Shown: positions 1-5,818 of the stretch, one piece after another
Layout: each line of letters opens with the position of its first letter
Position numbering within the stretch: position 1 is the stretch's first letter
Assembly (NCBI GenBank): GCA_043789035.1
Contig: JAYWIG010000238.1
Coordinates: forward strand, 1-9,850
Length of the DNA: 9,850 nucleotides
Direction of reading: 5' to 3'
Source of the DNA: JAYWIG01 sp043789035
GTDB lineage: Bacteria > Pseudomonadota > Gammaproteobacteria > Burkholderiales > Burkholderiaceae_E
Notes under the pieces: model-generated
What the model saw: the letters and a program-made list of their open reading frames with translations, nothing else
The model's database searches: none
What the model was told of the DNA's origin: nothing
Position numbers and translations under genes: made by a program

Positions 1-186
1 CCAGCCCCAAAAAGGTGGGGCAAACACTCGGGTAATCTGAGGCAAAGCTAATAACAACGCAATTTGGCTGGCGTTCAGCCCTATTGAGTCCATATACAAA
101 CCCAAATACGGCGAAAGTACGCCCACGACCGCAAAATAGGTTGCTAGGGCCGCTTTTACTTGACCAGCAGATACTTCAGCACTCAC
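1..186 (-). CDS. MFS transporter, N-terminal fragment (cut by window start)
   Basis: The 62 visible codons encode the first transmembrane helices of a major facilitator transporter. After a short polar N-terminus (MSAEVSAGQ) comes a hydrophobic helix with the motif SPYLGLYMDSIGL. Next is SQIALLLALPQITRVFAPPFWGW, whose last part is the loop after helix 2. This pattern (LPYLPLYL..LGLS..QIG.LLA....R..APP.WG) is typical of the LacY/HcaT-like MFS_1_like group. The GTG start lies 7 bp after the aroC stop, so the two genes are probably cotranscribed. No strong Shine-Dalgarno is seen, and the frame stays open upstream into aroC (another GTG at 216), so the start is uncertain. The substrate cannot be told from this fragment. 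Confidence 0.75.
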   Translation of the reverse strand, partial: MSAEVSAGQVKAALATYFAVVGVLSPYLGLYMDSIGLNASQIALLLALPQITRVFAPPFWGW

Positions 187-193
187 CCGGGTA

Positions 194-1285
194 TCAAATC
201 TTGGGTGTCGACACACTTACATCAGCATTTTGTGCACGGTGGCGAAGCGCATGGTCCATCAAGACCAAGGCCAGCATAGCCTCTGCAATCGGAGTGGCCC
301 TGATGCCAACGCAAGGGTCATGACGACCTAATGTTTGCACTTCGGTTGGGTTCCCGGCCTTATCGATCGAACGGCGCATGGTCCGAATGCTTGATGTTGG
401 CTTTATCGCTATTGATACAGTGACAGGTTGACCAGTCGAAATCCCGCCAAGTACCCCCCCAGAATTATTGCCAATAAAGCCATCGGCCATTAGCTCATCA
501 CCATGTTGGCTACCGCGTTGAACAACGCTATTAAAACCGGCTCCAATTTCTACGCCTTTAACTGCGTTGATACCCATCATCGCGAAAGCAATATCGGCAT
601 CAAGCTTATCGAATAATGGCTCGCCTAAGCCAACCGGCACACTTTGAGCAACAACATTAATGCGTGCACCGCAAGAATCGCCCTGCTTGCGAAGGTCATC
701 CATATACGCCTCAAGCCTAGCAATCAATGCAGCGTTCGGCGTAGCGGCGTAAAAAGGGTTATCGTGAACACAATCAAACGTTTCAAACGGAATGGCAATG
801 TCTCCAATCTGCGCCATGTAGCCCCGAATTAGCGTGCCGTACTTTTCTTTCATCCACTTCTTAGCAACGGCCCCTGCCGCAACTACTGGGGCGGTAAGGC
901 GTGCAGATGAGCGCCCACCGCCGCGATAATCGCGTACACCATACTTGTGCCAATAGGTGTAATCGGCATGGCCAGGTCTAAAAGTTTCAGCAATATTGCC
1001 GTAATCCTTGCTCTTGGCATCTTCATTGCGAATTAACAACGCAATCGGCGTTCCAGTCGTAACACCTTCGAATACCCCTGAAAGAATCTCAACTCTATCT
1101 GGCTCCTGCCGCTGAGTCACATGCCTCGATGTTCCTGGGCGACGACGATCAAGCTCCGGTTGTATGTCCTCTGCATTCAGGAGCATTCCTGGGGGGCAGC
1201 CGTCGACAACACAACCAATGGCTGGGCCGTGAGACTCCCCAAAGGTAGTCACAGAAAATATATGCCCAAAAGTATTACCAGCCAT
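194..1285 (-). CDS. aroC: Chorismate synthase
   Basis: This 363-residue cytoplasmic enzyme converts 5-enolpyruvylshikimate-3-phosphate to chorismate using reduced FMN, the last shared step of aromatic amino acid and folate precursor synthesis. All three family signatures are visible. GESHG is at residues 16-20 with the catalytic-type His19. RPGHADYTYWHKYG begins at residue 103 with His106 and runs into the RGGGRSSAR FMN/phosphate-binding loop at 121-129. The C-terminal signature contains GRHDPCVGIRA. DRRRPG at 46-51 is the Arg-rich loop. Length matches the family (about 360), and MAGNTFG is the usual N-terminus. It is followed after 7 bp by an MFS gene on the same strand, and it is divergent from the Bug gene across 123 bp. 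It appears intact. Confidence 0.97.
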   Translation of the reverse strand: MAGNTFGHIFSVTTFGESHGPAIGCVVDGCPPGMLLNAEDIQPELDRRRPGTSRHVTQRQEPDRVEILSGVFEGVTTGTPIALLIRNEDAKSKDYGNIAETFRPGHADYTYWHKYGVRDYRGGGRSSARLTAPVVAAGAVAKKWMKEKYGTLIRGYMAQIGDIAIPFETFDCVHDNPFYAATPNAALIARLEAYMDDLRKQGDSCGARINVVAQSVPVGLGEPLFDKLDADIAFAMMGINAVKGVEIGAGFNSVVQRGSQHGDELMADGFIGNNSGGVLGGISTGQPVTVSIAIKPTSSIRTMRRSIDKAGNPTEVQTLGRHDPCVGIRATPIAEAMLALVLMDHALRHRAQNADVSVSTPKI

Positions 1286-1329
1286 GGCCCACAGACGTTA
1301 AAGAAGTATCTATTGAAAAAAGGATTAGT

Positions 1330-1357
1330 TTGACAACTACCCTTAATTCTAGACAAT
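1330..1357 (+). promoter_or_regulatory. Predicted sigma70 promoter of the Bug gene
   Basis: A perfect -35 hexamer TTGACA (1330-1335) is followed after 16 bp by GACAAT (1352-1357), which matches the -10 consensus at 4 of 6 positions. Transcription would begin near 1364, giving a leader of about 45 nt before the TTG start at 1409. The -35 sits in the near-palindrome TTTGACAA. Read on the other strand, this gives TTGTCA, a candidate -35 for aroC with a weak TAGATA box 18 bp further on (1307-1312). The call is sequence inspection only. Confidence 0.45.
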
Positions 1358-1398
1358 CGGGCACATTCGCTAGAAAAACCTCGAAAAACATCATTTAC

Positions 1399-1402
1399 GG
1401 AG
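1399..1402 (+). promoter_or_regulatory. Shine-Dalgarno site fixing the TTG start
   Basis: GGAG ends 6 nt before the TTG at 1409. It decides the start: no ATG or GTG lies in this frame before the signal-peptide codons, and TTG here gives a full-length export signal. Confidence 0.6.
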
Positions 1403-1408
1403 ATTCAA

Positions 1409-2413
1409 TTGACTATCAACTTTAAACGTCGCCAGCACCTCAGTACCCTCAGTGGCATTGCCGCTACCGGCACTTTAGCAGGAATTGCCCCGTCTTTGGC
1501 CACGGCTCAAGCAGCTTACCCGAGCAAACCAGTGAAGTTAATCATTCCTTTTCCACCGGGCGGCTCCACTGATATCGTCGGTAGATTAATCGCTCAAGCG
1601 CTTTCGCAGTCCGTTGGCAGCAACTTCGTCGTTGAAAATCGTGGCGGTGGCGGCGGCACAATTGGAGCGGCAGAAATTGCTCGCTCTACGCCTGATGGAT
1701 ATACGATTGGGATGGGCACAGTTTCGACATTGGGCACCGCTCCTAGTACATTTAAGAAACTTGCCTATGATCCTCGCAAAGACTATACCTACATTGCACA
1801 GGTAGCGGCTGTTCCAGGAATTATTGTCGTTCACCCTAGTTTTCCAGCGAAGAACTTTGCTGAATTTATGAAGGAACTCAAGGCAAACCCTGGCAAGTAC
1901 AACTATGCGTCCTCTGGAGCTGGCGCGGTTGGCCATATGGGGATGGAGCTGTTTAAGTCACAAACCGGGGTGTTTATGACCCACATTGGCTACCGCGGCG
2001 CTGGTCCGGCGCTCACCGACGTGCTTGGAGGCAGCGTGCCAATTTTGTGGGACAACCTGTCATCGTCCCTGCCCCATATCAAATCGGGCAAGCTAAGAGC
2101 TATTGGTTTAGCGTATGAGTCTCGTATTCCACAACTACCTGATTTGCCAACGTTCCAAGAACTTGGCCTGAAAGAGTACAAAGCAACCACGTGGTTCGGC
2201 ATCGTGGCCCCTGTTGGAATACCGAATGAAATAGCAAATAAACTAAATGCTGAGATCAACAAAGTCATTCAGCTACCAGACGTAAAACAGCGTATGTTCG
2301 ATGCTGGCGCATTCCCGATGGGTGGCACTGGCGCAGCGATGAAGACTGCCGTTGATGCCGAAATTACAAAATGGGCGAAAGTTGTGAAGTTTGCTAACTA
2401 CACACCTGAATAA
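1409..2413 (+). CDS. Bug/TctC-family tripartite tricarboxylate transporter substrate-binding protein
   Basis: This is a periplasmic solute-binding protein of the Bug (TctC) family, which captures small carboxylates for tripartite tricarboxylate transporters or signalling. The 334-residue length is typical. The N-terminus has a twin-arginine-like motif (KRRQHLSTL, residues 6-14), a hydrophobic segment, and a likely cleavage after ATAQA near residue 35. The mature protein begins with the family hallmark YPSKPVKLIIPFPPGGSTDI, followed by VENRGGGGGTIGA (75-87), in which the two Gly-rich loops contact the ligand carboxylate. YRGAGPALTDVLGG and the late TWFGIVAPVGIP stretch are also diagnostic. It starts with TTG. 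No membrane subunits (TctA/TctB) are nearby, so it is an orphan, as is common in Burkholderiales. The ligand is unknown. Transcription probably ends at the hairpin at 2442. Confidence 0.93.
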   Translation: MTINFKRRQHLSTLSGIAATGTLAGIAPSLATAQAAYPSKPVKLIIPFPPGGSTDIVGRLIAQALSQSVGSNFVVENRGGGGGTIGAAEIARSTPDGYTIGMGTVSTLGTAPSTFKKLAYDPRKDYTYIAQVAAVPGIIVVHPSFPAKNFAEFMKELKANPGKYNYASSGAGAVGHMGMELFKSQTGVFMTHIGYRGAGPALTDVLGGSVPILWDNLSSSLPHIKSGKLRAIGLAYESRIPQLPDLPTFQELGLKEYKATTWFGIVAPVGIPNEIANKLNAEINKVIQLPDVKQRMFDAGAFPMGGTGAAMKTAVDAEITKWAKVVKFANYTPE

Positions 2414-2439
2414 TTAGCAAAAAGATTCGAATATAGGCT

Positions 2440-3843
2440 TCAGAGACGCTGCAAAACAGCGTCTCTTTTCATTGCTGCTAAGGTCGCATCAATCGAAGGT
2501 GTTTGGGTTTTGCCAAATACTTTCAATCGTAGAGGGACGGCAATTAGGGGCATCTTTAACCCTGAACTTACAACAACCGCTTTAATAGCCGCAGAAATAC
2601 CTGCTGCGTCCCATGCACAAACCCCAAATGAATCCTTCAACGCGCTCAACGCACCCAACGCAGTCGGCGTGAAATGTTTTTCTGAGTCTTCAGAAGTTAT
2701 TTCGGCAGGCAAAAAAAACATCAAAGCTTGGTCGGCTAACTCTTCCAGTGTTTGCGAACGCTCGGCCAACAACCCGATAATCACAGGCAGGTGAATGCCA
2801 GAGCTGCTGATGCAATCCAGCGAAACGCCCTTTTTAGTTAATCGCTGAGTGAAGTCAGAAACCAAACTTAACGGGTCTGTTTTTGCGGCCGCGATTAAAT
2901 ATTGCTGATTAAGCCATTTCAACTTGCCCGTATCAAATTGCGAAGGCGATTGGCTTAAATGCGTACCGTCAAACCAATCTAACAATTGCTGCCTATTGAA
3001 TATCTCATCATTGCCGTGGCTCCATCCAAGCCGGGACAAATAGTTGATCACTGCTTCAGGCAAAAACCCATCTTCGTGGTACTGCATCACCGATACGGCA
3101 CCGTGCCGTTTGGACAGTTTTTGGCCATCATCACCGTGAATCATCGGCACGTGGCCATAATCCGGCAAAGTAGCCCCCAGCGCCCTCAAAATGTTGATTT
3201 GACGAGGAGTGTTGTTCACATGATCATCACCACGAATGACATGACTAATAGCCATGTCCATATCATCGACCACTACGCAAAAATTGTAGGTCGGTGTACC
3301 GTCGCATCTTGCAATAATTAAATCGTCCAACTCCTGATTGGCTATCGATATATCGCCCTTGATAATGTCTTTCCAAATGACCACGCCATCAAGCGGATTT
3401 TTAAACCGCACAACCGGAGCCACACCTTCGGGAGGCTTTTTGCCATCTAAGTTCTCGGGCCGCCAGCGACCATCGTAACGAGCTTTTTCGCCGCGGGCTT
3501 TTTGCGCTTCCCTCATTGCATTGAGCTCCTCTGGGCTGCTGTAACAGTGATAGGCTGTGCCCGCTTCCAGCATCTGATTAACAACTTCCTTGTACCTATC
3601 CAATCGCTGCATTTGAAAGAATGGGCCTTCGTCGTGCGCCAAGCCTAACCAGGCCATGCCATCAACAATGCCTTGAACAGCCTCTTGAGAAGATCTCGCT
3701 ACGTCAGTATCTTCGATTCGCAAAATGAATTTGCCCCCGAAGTGTTTTGCGAAAGCCCAGGAAAAAAGCGCGGTGCGAGCACCGCCAATATGTAAAAAGC
3801 CTGTTGGGCTGGGGGCAAAGCGGGTTCTCACTGGGGTCGTCAT
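2440..3843 (-). CDS. gltX: Glutamyl-tRNA synthetase (class I)
   Basis: Charges tRNA-Glu with glutamate in the cytoplasm. The HIGH signature is in FAPSPTGFLHIGGARTALF (HIGG at residues 18-21) and the KMSKS equivalent is KLSKR at 242-246. The anticodon-binding C-terminal half ends with TQTPSIDATLAAM, as in betaproteobacterial homologues. Length is 467 from the ATG at 3843, normal for the family. An in-frame GTG at 3852 would add MKS, but the ATG gives the usual MTTPVRTRFAPSPTG start and has a GAG 8 nt upstream. In the segment corresponding to the E. coli zinc site, only one Cys remains (HCYSS, about residue 100) and the distal pair reads RWRP, so the zinc ligands are lost. The 3' end overlaps the convergent Bug gene's terminator. 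Confidence 0.96.
   Translation of the reverse strand: MTTPVRTRFAPSPTGFLHIGGARTALFSWAFAKHFGGKFILRIEDTDVARSSQEAVQGIVDGMAWLGLAHDEGPFFQMQRLDRYKEVVNQMLEAGTAYHCYSSPEELNAMREAQKARGEKARYDGRWRPENLDGKKPPEGVAPVVRFKNPLDGVVIWKDIIKGDISIANQELDDLIIARCDGTPTYNFCVVVDDMDMAISHVIRGDDHVNNTPRQINILRALGATLPDYGHVPMIHGDDGQKLSKRHGAVSVMQYHEDGFLPEAVINYLSRLGWSHGNDEIFNRQQLLDWFDGTHLSQSPSQFDTGKLKWLNQQYLIAAAKTDPLSLVSDFTQRLTKKGVSLDCISSSGIHLPVIIGLLAERSQTLEELADQALMFFLPAEITSEDSEKHFTPTALGALSALKDSFGVCAWDAAGISAAIKAVVVSSGLKMPLIAVPLRLKVFGKTQTPSIDATLAAMKRDAVLQRL
2442..2469 (+). terminator. Intrinsic terminator of the Bug gene, embedded in the gltX 3' end
   Basis: A perfect 10-bp stem, AGAGACGCTG (2442-2451) with CAGCGTCTCT (2457-2466), has loop CAAAA and runs into TTTT on the plus strand. 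This is a classic rho-independent terminator 28 bp after the Bug stop codon. On the minus strand the same bases are the last codons of gltX (KRDAVLQRL), and no U-run follows in that direction, so it serves the plus-strand transcript. Confidence 0.8.
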
Positions 3844-3980
3844 AGATTTCACTCAAAGTCGGGGGTATGCAAAAAAGCAACTCATGATTTTAGCGCTCTA
3901 GGGCCGCTGATCGTTAGCTGCAAGCCTCTTATCTTGAGAAGGCTCAAGCCACCTAAAAGCTTTATAACCTCCACCATTAG
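3844..3980. other. Spacer upstream of gltX, no gene seen
   Basis: No coding sequence, tRNA or repeat is evident. It must hold the gltX promoter on the minus strand. A TAAAAT box (rc of about 3888-3893) resembles a -10 element, but no convincing -35 stands in front of it. A short perfect inverted repeat CTTGAG/CTCAAG (3933-3948) is too weak to name. Confidence 0.4.
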
Positions 3981-4228
3981 ACAAATTGCCCTCTGAAATC
4001 AGCTCTCAAAATTATTTTTTCCGGATCACCGAAGACACAGGTTCAGGCGATGACTAAGTTGCTATCTAGCGGCAAGGAGCAAGTACGCTTAGTGATGACT
4101 CCTCTGATGGAGCAGGCGCTAGTTGTCTTTCTCATTAAAGATAGAGAGGCACTTAATGCATTCGAACGCCTAGCTCGATCCAAAGCGATGGAATCCGCGA
4201 TTGACTATATTGTGATGGTGCAGGTGGT
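3981..4228 (+). pseudogene. Frame-shifted 5' part of a roadblock/LC7-like gene, possibly including a GTPase remnant
   Basis: This frame is open from 3981 and has its first ATG at 4050. It runs in the same direction as, but in a different frame from, the roadblock-like ORF beginning at 4229. The end of the readable part (FERLARSKAMESAI) looks like the start of a roadblock domain, which would continue as YCDGAGGMVLG in the other frame. Removing two bases from the TATAT run near 4206-4210, or adding one base, would join them. Earlier residues (LKIIFSGSPKT, then VRL.MTP..EQ, then ALVVFLIKD) faintly resemble the beta-strand/P-loop, TPGQE and LVLLID segments of small MglA-type GTPases, but the P-loop GxxxxGKT is absent. 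The resemblance is by eye and weak. It is most likely a decayed coding region. Confidence 0.35.
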
Positions 4229-4582
4229 ATGGTTCTCGGGAAGTCGAGCGGCTGCAGCATCAACCTAGATATTGCAGCGGCTGGCGACAAGGAAGTTTCA
4301 CGCATAAAAATTAAGACGATCAAGGCACTTGGATTAACAGATCAAATTGAAGATATGTTGATCACCTTGGGTAACCAGGTTCACACATTGCGTCCCATGA
4401 AAACTCGCCCGGTCGTATTTTTATTTGTAGCGCTCTATAAATGCCGTTCGAATTTGGCGTTGGCGCGCATGAAAACGGCCGACGTTGATGACACCTTCGT
4501 TCTGCAAAACGAAGTAGTAGACACCATTTATTGGGTAAGGGTCGGTGGTTTAAAACCATTATGGCCTATGAGTTGCTCTTAG
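4229..4582 (+). CDS. Roadblock/LC7-like small protein, probably 5'-truncated
   Basis: The 117-residue ORF resembles the MglB/roadblock-like small cytoplasmic proteins found in Proteobacteria. Landmarks are GMVLG at the start, then LDIAAAGDKEVSRIKIKT, KALGLTDQIEDMLITLGNQ, HTLRPMKTRPVVFLF and SNLALARMKTADVDD. These match my memory of the family pattern (LD.AAAGN.EVVRAK.KTMK.LGL.D.IEDILITLG.QYH..RPL). Family members have about 20 further residues before GMVLG. Here those sit in another frame upstream, so this is either a frameshifted pseudogene or an internal restart from the ATG at 4229 (AGG a few bases upstream). The last 25 or so residues look unconserved. Roadblock proteins usually work as GTPase partners, and no intact GTPase is present here. 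The family call is moderate. Confidence 0.5.
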   Translation: MVLGKSSGCSINLDIAAAGDKEVSRIKIKTIKALGLTDQIEDMLITLGNQVHTLRPMKTRPVVFLFVALYKCRSNLALARMKTADVDDTFVLQNEVVDTIYWVRVGGLKPLWPMSCS

Positions 4583-4601
4583 TTCAACATGCTAATATAA
4601 C
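4573..4601 (+). promoter_or_regulatory. Candidate promoter of folE-BLUF
   Basis: TTGCTC (4573-4578, 3 of 6 against the -35 consensus) is followed after 17 bp by TATAAC (4596-4601, 5 of 6 against the -10 consensus). This would give a leader of roughly 45 nt to the folE start. No clear operator palindrome is visible beside it. The -35 is weak, so an activator may be needed. Confidence 0.3.
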
Positions 4602-4640
4602 CTCACAGTAGCATCAGCATTACAGATTAGTTAAAAGCTA

Positions 4641-4647
4641 AGGCAGG
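4641..4647 (+). promoter_or_regulatory. Shine-Dalgarno-like AGGCAGG selecting the folE GTG start
   Basis: The site ends 7 nt before the GTG at 4655 but 13 nt before the ATG at 4661, which favours the GTG. Confidence 0.45.
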
Positions 4648-4654
4648 CATCCTA

Positions 4655-5380
4655 GTGGATATGAAAGTAACTCGCAGCACCCCATCAGAAGAAGATCTTG
4701 CCGGCACTCCGGTGTCACTCAAGATTCGCGAGCGCATCAAAGCAGCAAAAAAGCGCTTCCACGCCAACGACAACATTGCAGATTTCATCGAGGCCGGTGA
4801 CATCGACGCTTTACGCAAAGAGGTTGAAGCAAAAATGCTCGGTGTTTTGCAAAGCTTAGTAATCGATACTGAGAGCGACCACAACACTCGGGATACCGCC
4901 AAGCGCGTCGCAAAAATGTACCTCACTGAGGTGTTTAGCGGGCGTTATTTACCTATGCCATCGGTGACAGAGTTTCCAAATGCAGAGCATTTGAGCGAAC
5001 TGATGATCATAGGCCCTATTACCGTGCGTAGTGCCTGCTCCCATCACTTTTGCCCGATTATCGGCAAGGTGTGGATTGGCGTCATGCCGAACGAACATTC
5101 CAATCTCATTGGCTTGTCCAAATACGCTCGCCTGTGTGAGTGGATGATGAGCAGGCCGCAAATTCAAGAAGAAGGCGTATCTCAGTTAGCAGGTTTATTC
5201 CAAAACTTAGTGAACCCAGATGGCCTAGCGATCGTCATGAAAGCAGATCATTTCTGCATGCATTGGCGAGGCGTGAAGGATTCTGAAAGCAAGATGATTA
5301 ACAGCGTGATGAGAGGTTCTTTCTTAAAAGACCCGAATCTTCGCAGAGAATTTTTATCTCTTATTGAGACCCGGAGCTAG
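4655..5380 (+). CDS. folE: GTP cyclohydrolase I (FolE type)
   Basis: Converts GTP to 7,8-dihydroneopterin triphosphate, the entry step to folate and other pterins; family members form decamers. The zinc site is complete: Cys128 and His131 in the segment SACSHHFCPIIGK (126-138), and Cys201 in HFCMHWRGVKD. Other family landmarks are RDTAKRVAKMYLTE, LIGLSKYARL, RPQIQEE and the C-terminal LRREFLSLI. Length is 241 residues, with an N-terminal extension of about 20-30 residues over the E. coli enzyme (222). Start is GTG, chosen by its SD spacing; ATG at 4661 is the alternative. The stop codon is 3 bp from the start of a BLUF photoreceptor gene, so the two are surely one transcript. This may be one of several folE paralogues, and a specialised role is possible. 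Confidence 0.95.
   Translation: MDMKVTRSTPSEEDLAGTPVSLKIRERIKAAKKRFHANDNIADFIEAGDIDALRKEVEAKMLGVLQSLVIDTESDHNTRDTAKRVAKMYLTEVFSGRYLPMPSVTEFPNAEHLSELMIIGPITVRSACSHHFCPIIGKVWIGVMPNEHSNLIGLSKYARLCEWMMSRPQIQEEGVSQLAGLFQNLVNPDGLAIVMKADHFCMHWRGVKDSESKMINSVMRGSFLKDPNLRREFLSLIETRS
5373..5376 (+). promoter_or_regulatory. BLUF-gene Shine-Dalgarno inside the last folE codons
   Basis: GGAG ends 7 nt before the ATG at 5384 and lies within the final sense codons of folE. Ribosomes finishing folE would pass over it, which suggests translational coupling. Confidence 0.6.
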
Positions 5381-5383
5381 CGC

Positions 5384-5809
5384 ATGTTAATTCGTTTACT
5401 TTATGCGAGCCGCGCAGCGACAGGCGCTGATTTTTCTTCCATGCCAACGATCTTGCAGCAATCTCGGCAAAACAACCCCGAACAAGGCGTTACTGGCATA
5501 CTTTGTTACAGCGGAGACATTTACCTTCAGGTACTTGAGGGTGGCCGCGCAACCGTGAATAGCCTATACAACAAGATTTCCAAAGATCCGCGTCACACGG
5601 ATGTAGTTATACTGGACTACGAAGAAGTAAGCGAAAGATGTTTCGCTAGCTGGACAATGGGCCAAGTCGATCTCGGCAAAGTAAACCCATCCCTACTACT
5701 TAAGTACTCAGAAAAACCAGTACTTGACCCTTATGTAGTATCAGGCAAAGCGTCTATGGCTTTGCTCAAAGAGTTAATCGCAACAGCGCATATCGTCGGG
5801 CGCTCTTAA
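5384..5809 (+). CDS. BLUF-domain blue-light sensor, stand-alone
   Basis: This 141-residue protein is a FAD-binding BLUF photoreceptor with no attached output domain, like the short PixD/BlrB class. The photocycle residues are all in place: Tyr7 (LLYASRA), Asn31 (SRQNNPEQGVTG), Gln49 (YLQVLEGG), plus Trp90 and Met92 in FASWTMG. DPRHTDV (68-74) is the usual loop before the last strands. Residues 100-141 would form the C-terminal helical cap, which in short BLUF proteins contacts partners. It is expected to be cytoplasmic and to signal by protein-protein contact. The partner is unknown; tight linkage to folE makes FolE or a co-regulated pathway an attractive but unproven candidate. It ends 9 bp before the convergent soxB stop. 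Confidence 0.93.
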   Translation: MLIRLLYASRAATGADFSSMPTILQQSRQNNPEQGVTGILCYSGDIYLQVLEGGRATVNSLYNKISKDPRHTDVVILDYEEVSERCFASWTMGQVDLGKVNPSLLLKYSEKPVLDPYVVSGKASMALLKELIATAHIVGRS

Positions 5810-5818
5810 ACTAGAACC

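Noticed and set aside
84..323. Plus-strand ORF of 79 codons
   Set aside because: It lies opposite the MFS start and aroC 3' end and has no recognisable protein features.
1586..1936. Minus-strand ORF of 116 codons within the Bug gene
   Set aside because: It is antisense to a clear coding sequence and shows no domain-like pattern.
3844..3852. GTG at 3852 as the gltX start
   Set aside because: It adds only MKS. The ATG at 3843 has a better-placed GAG and gives the family's usual N-terminus.
3933..3948. CTTGAG/CTCAAG inverted repeat upstream of gltX as an operator
   Set aside because: The arms are 6 bp with a 4-bp loop and there is no nearby promoter match, so it could be chance.
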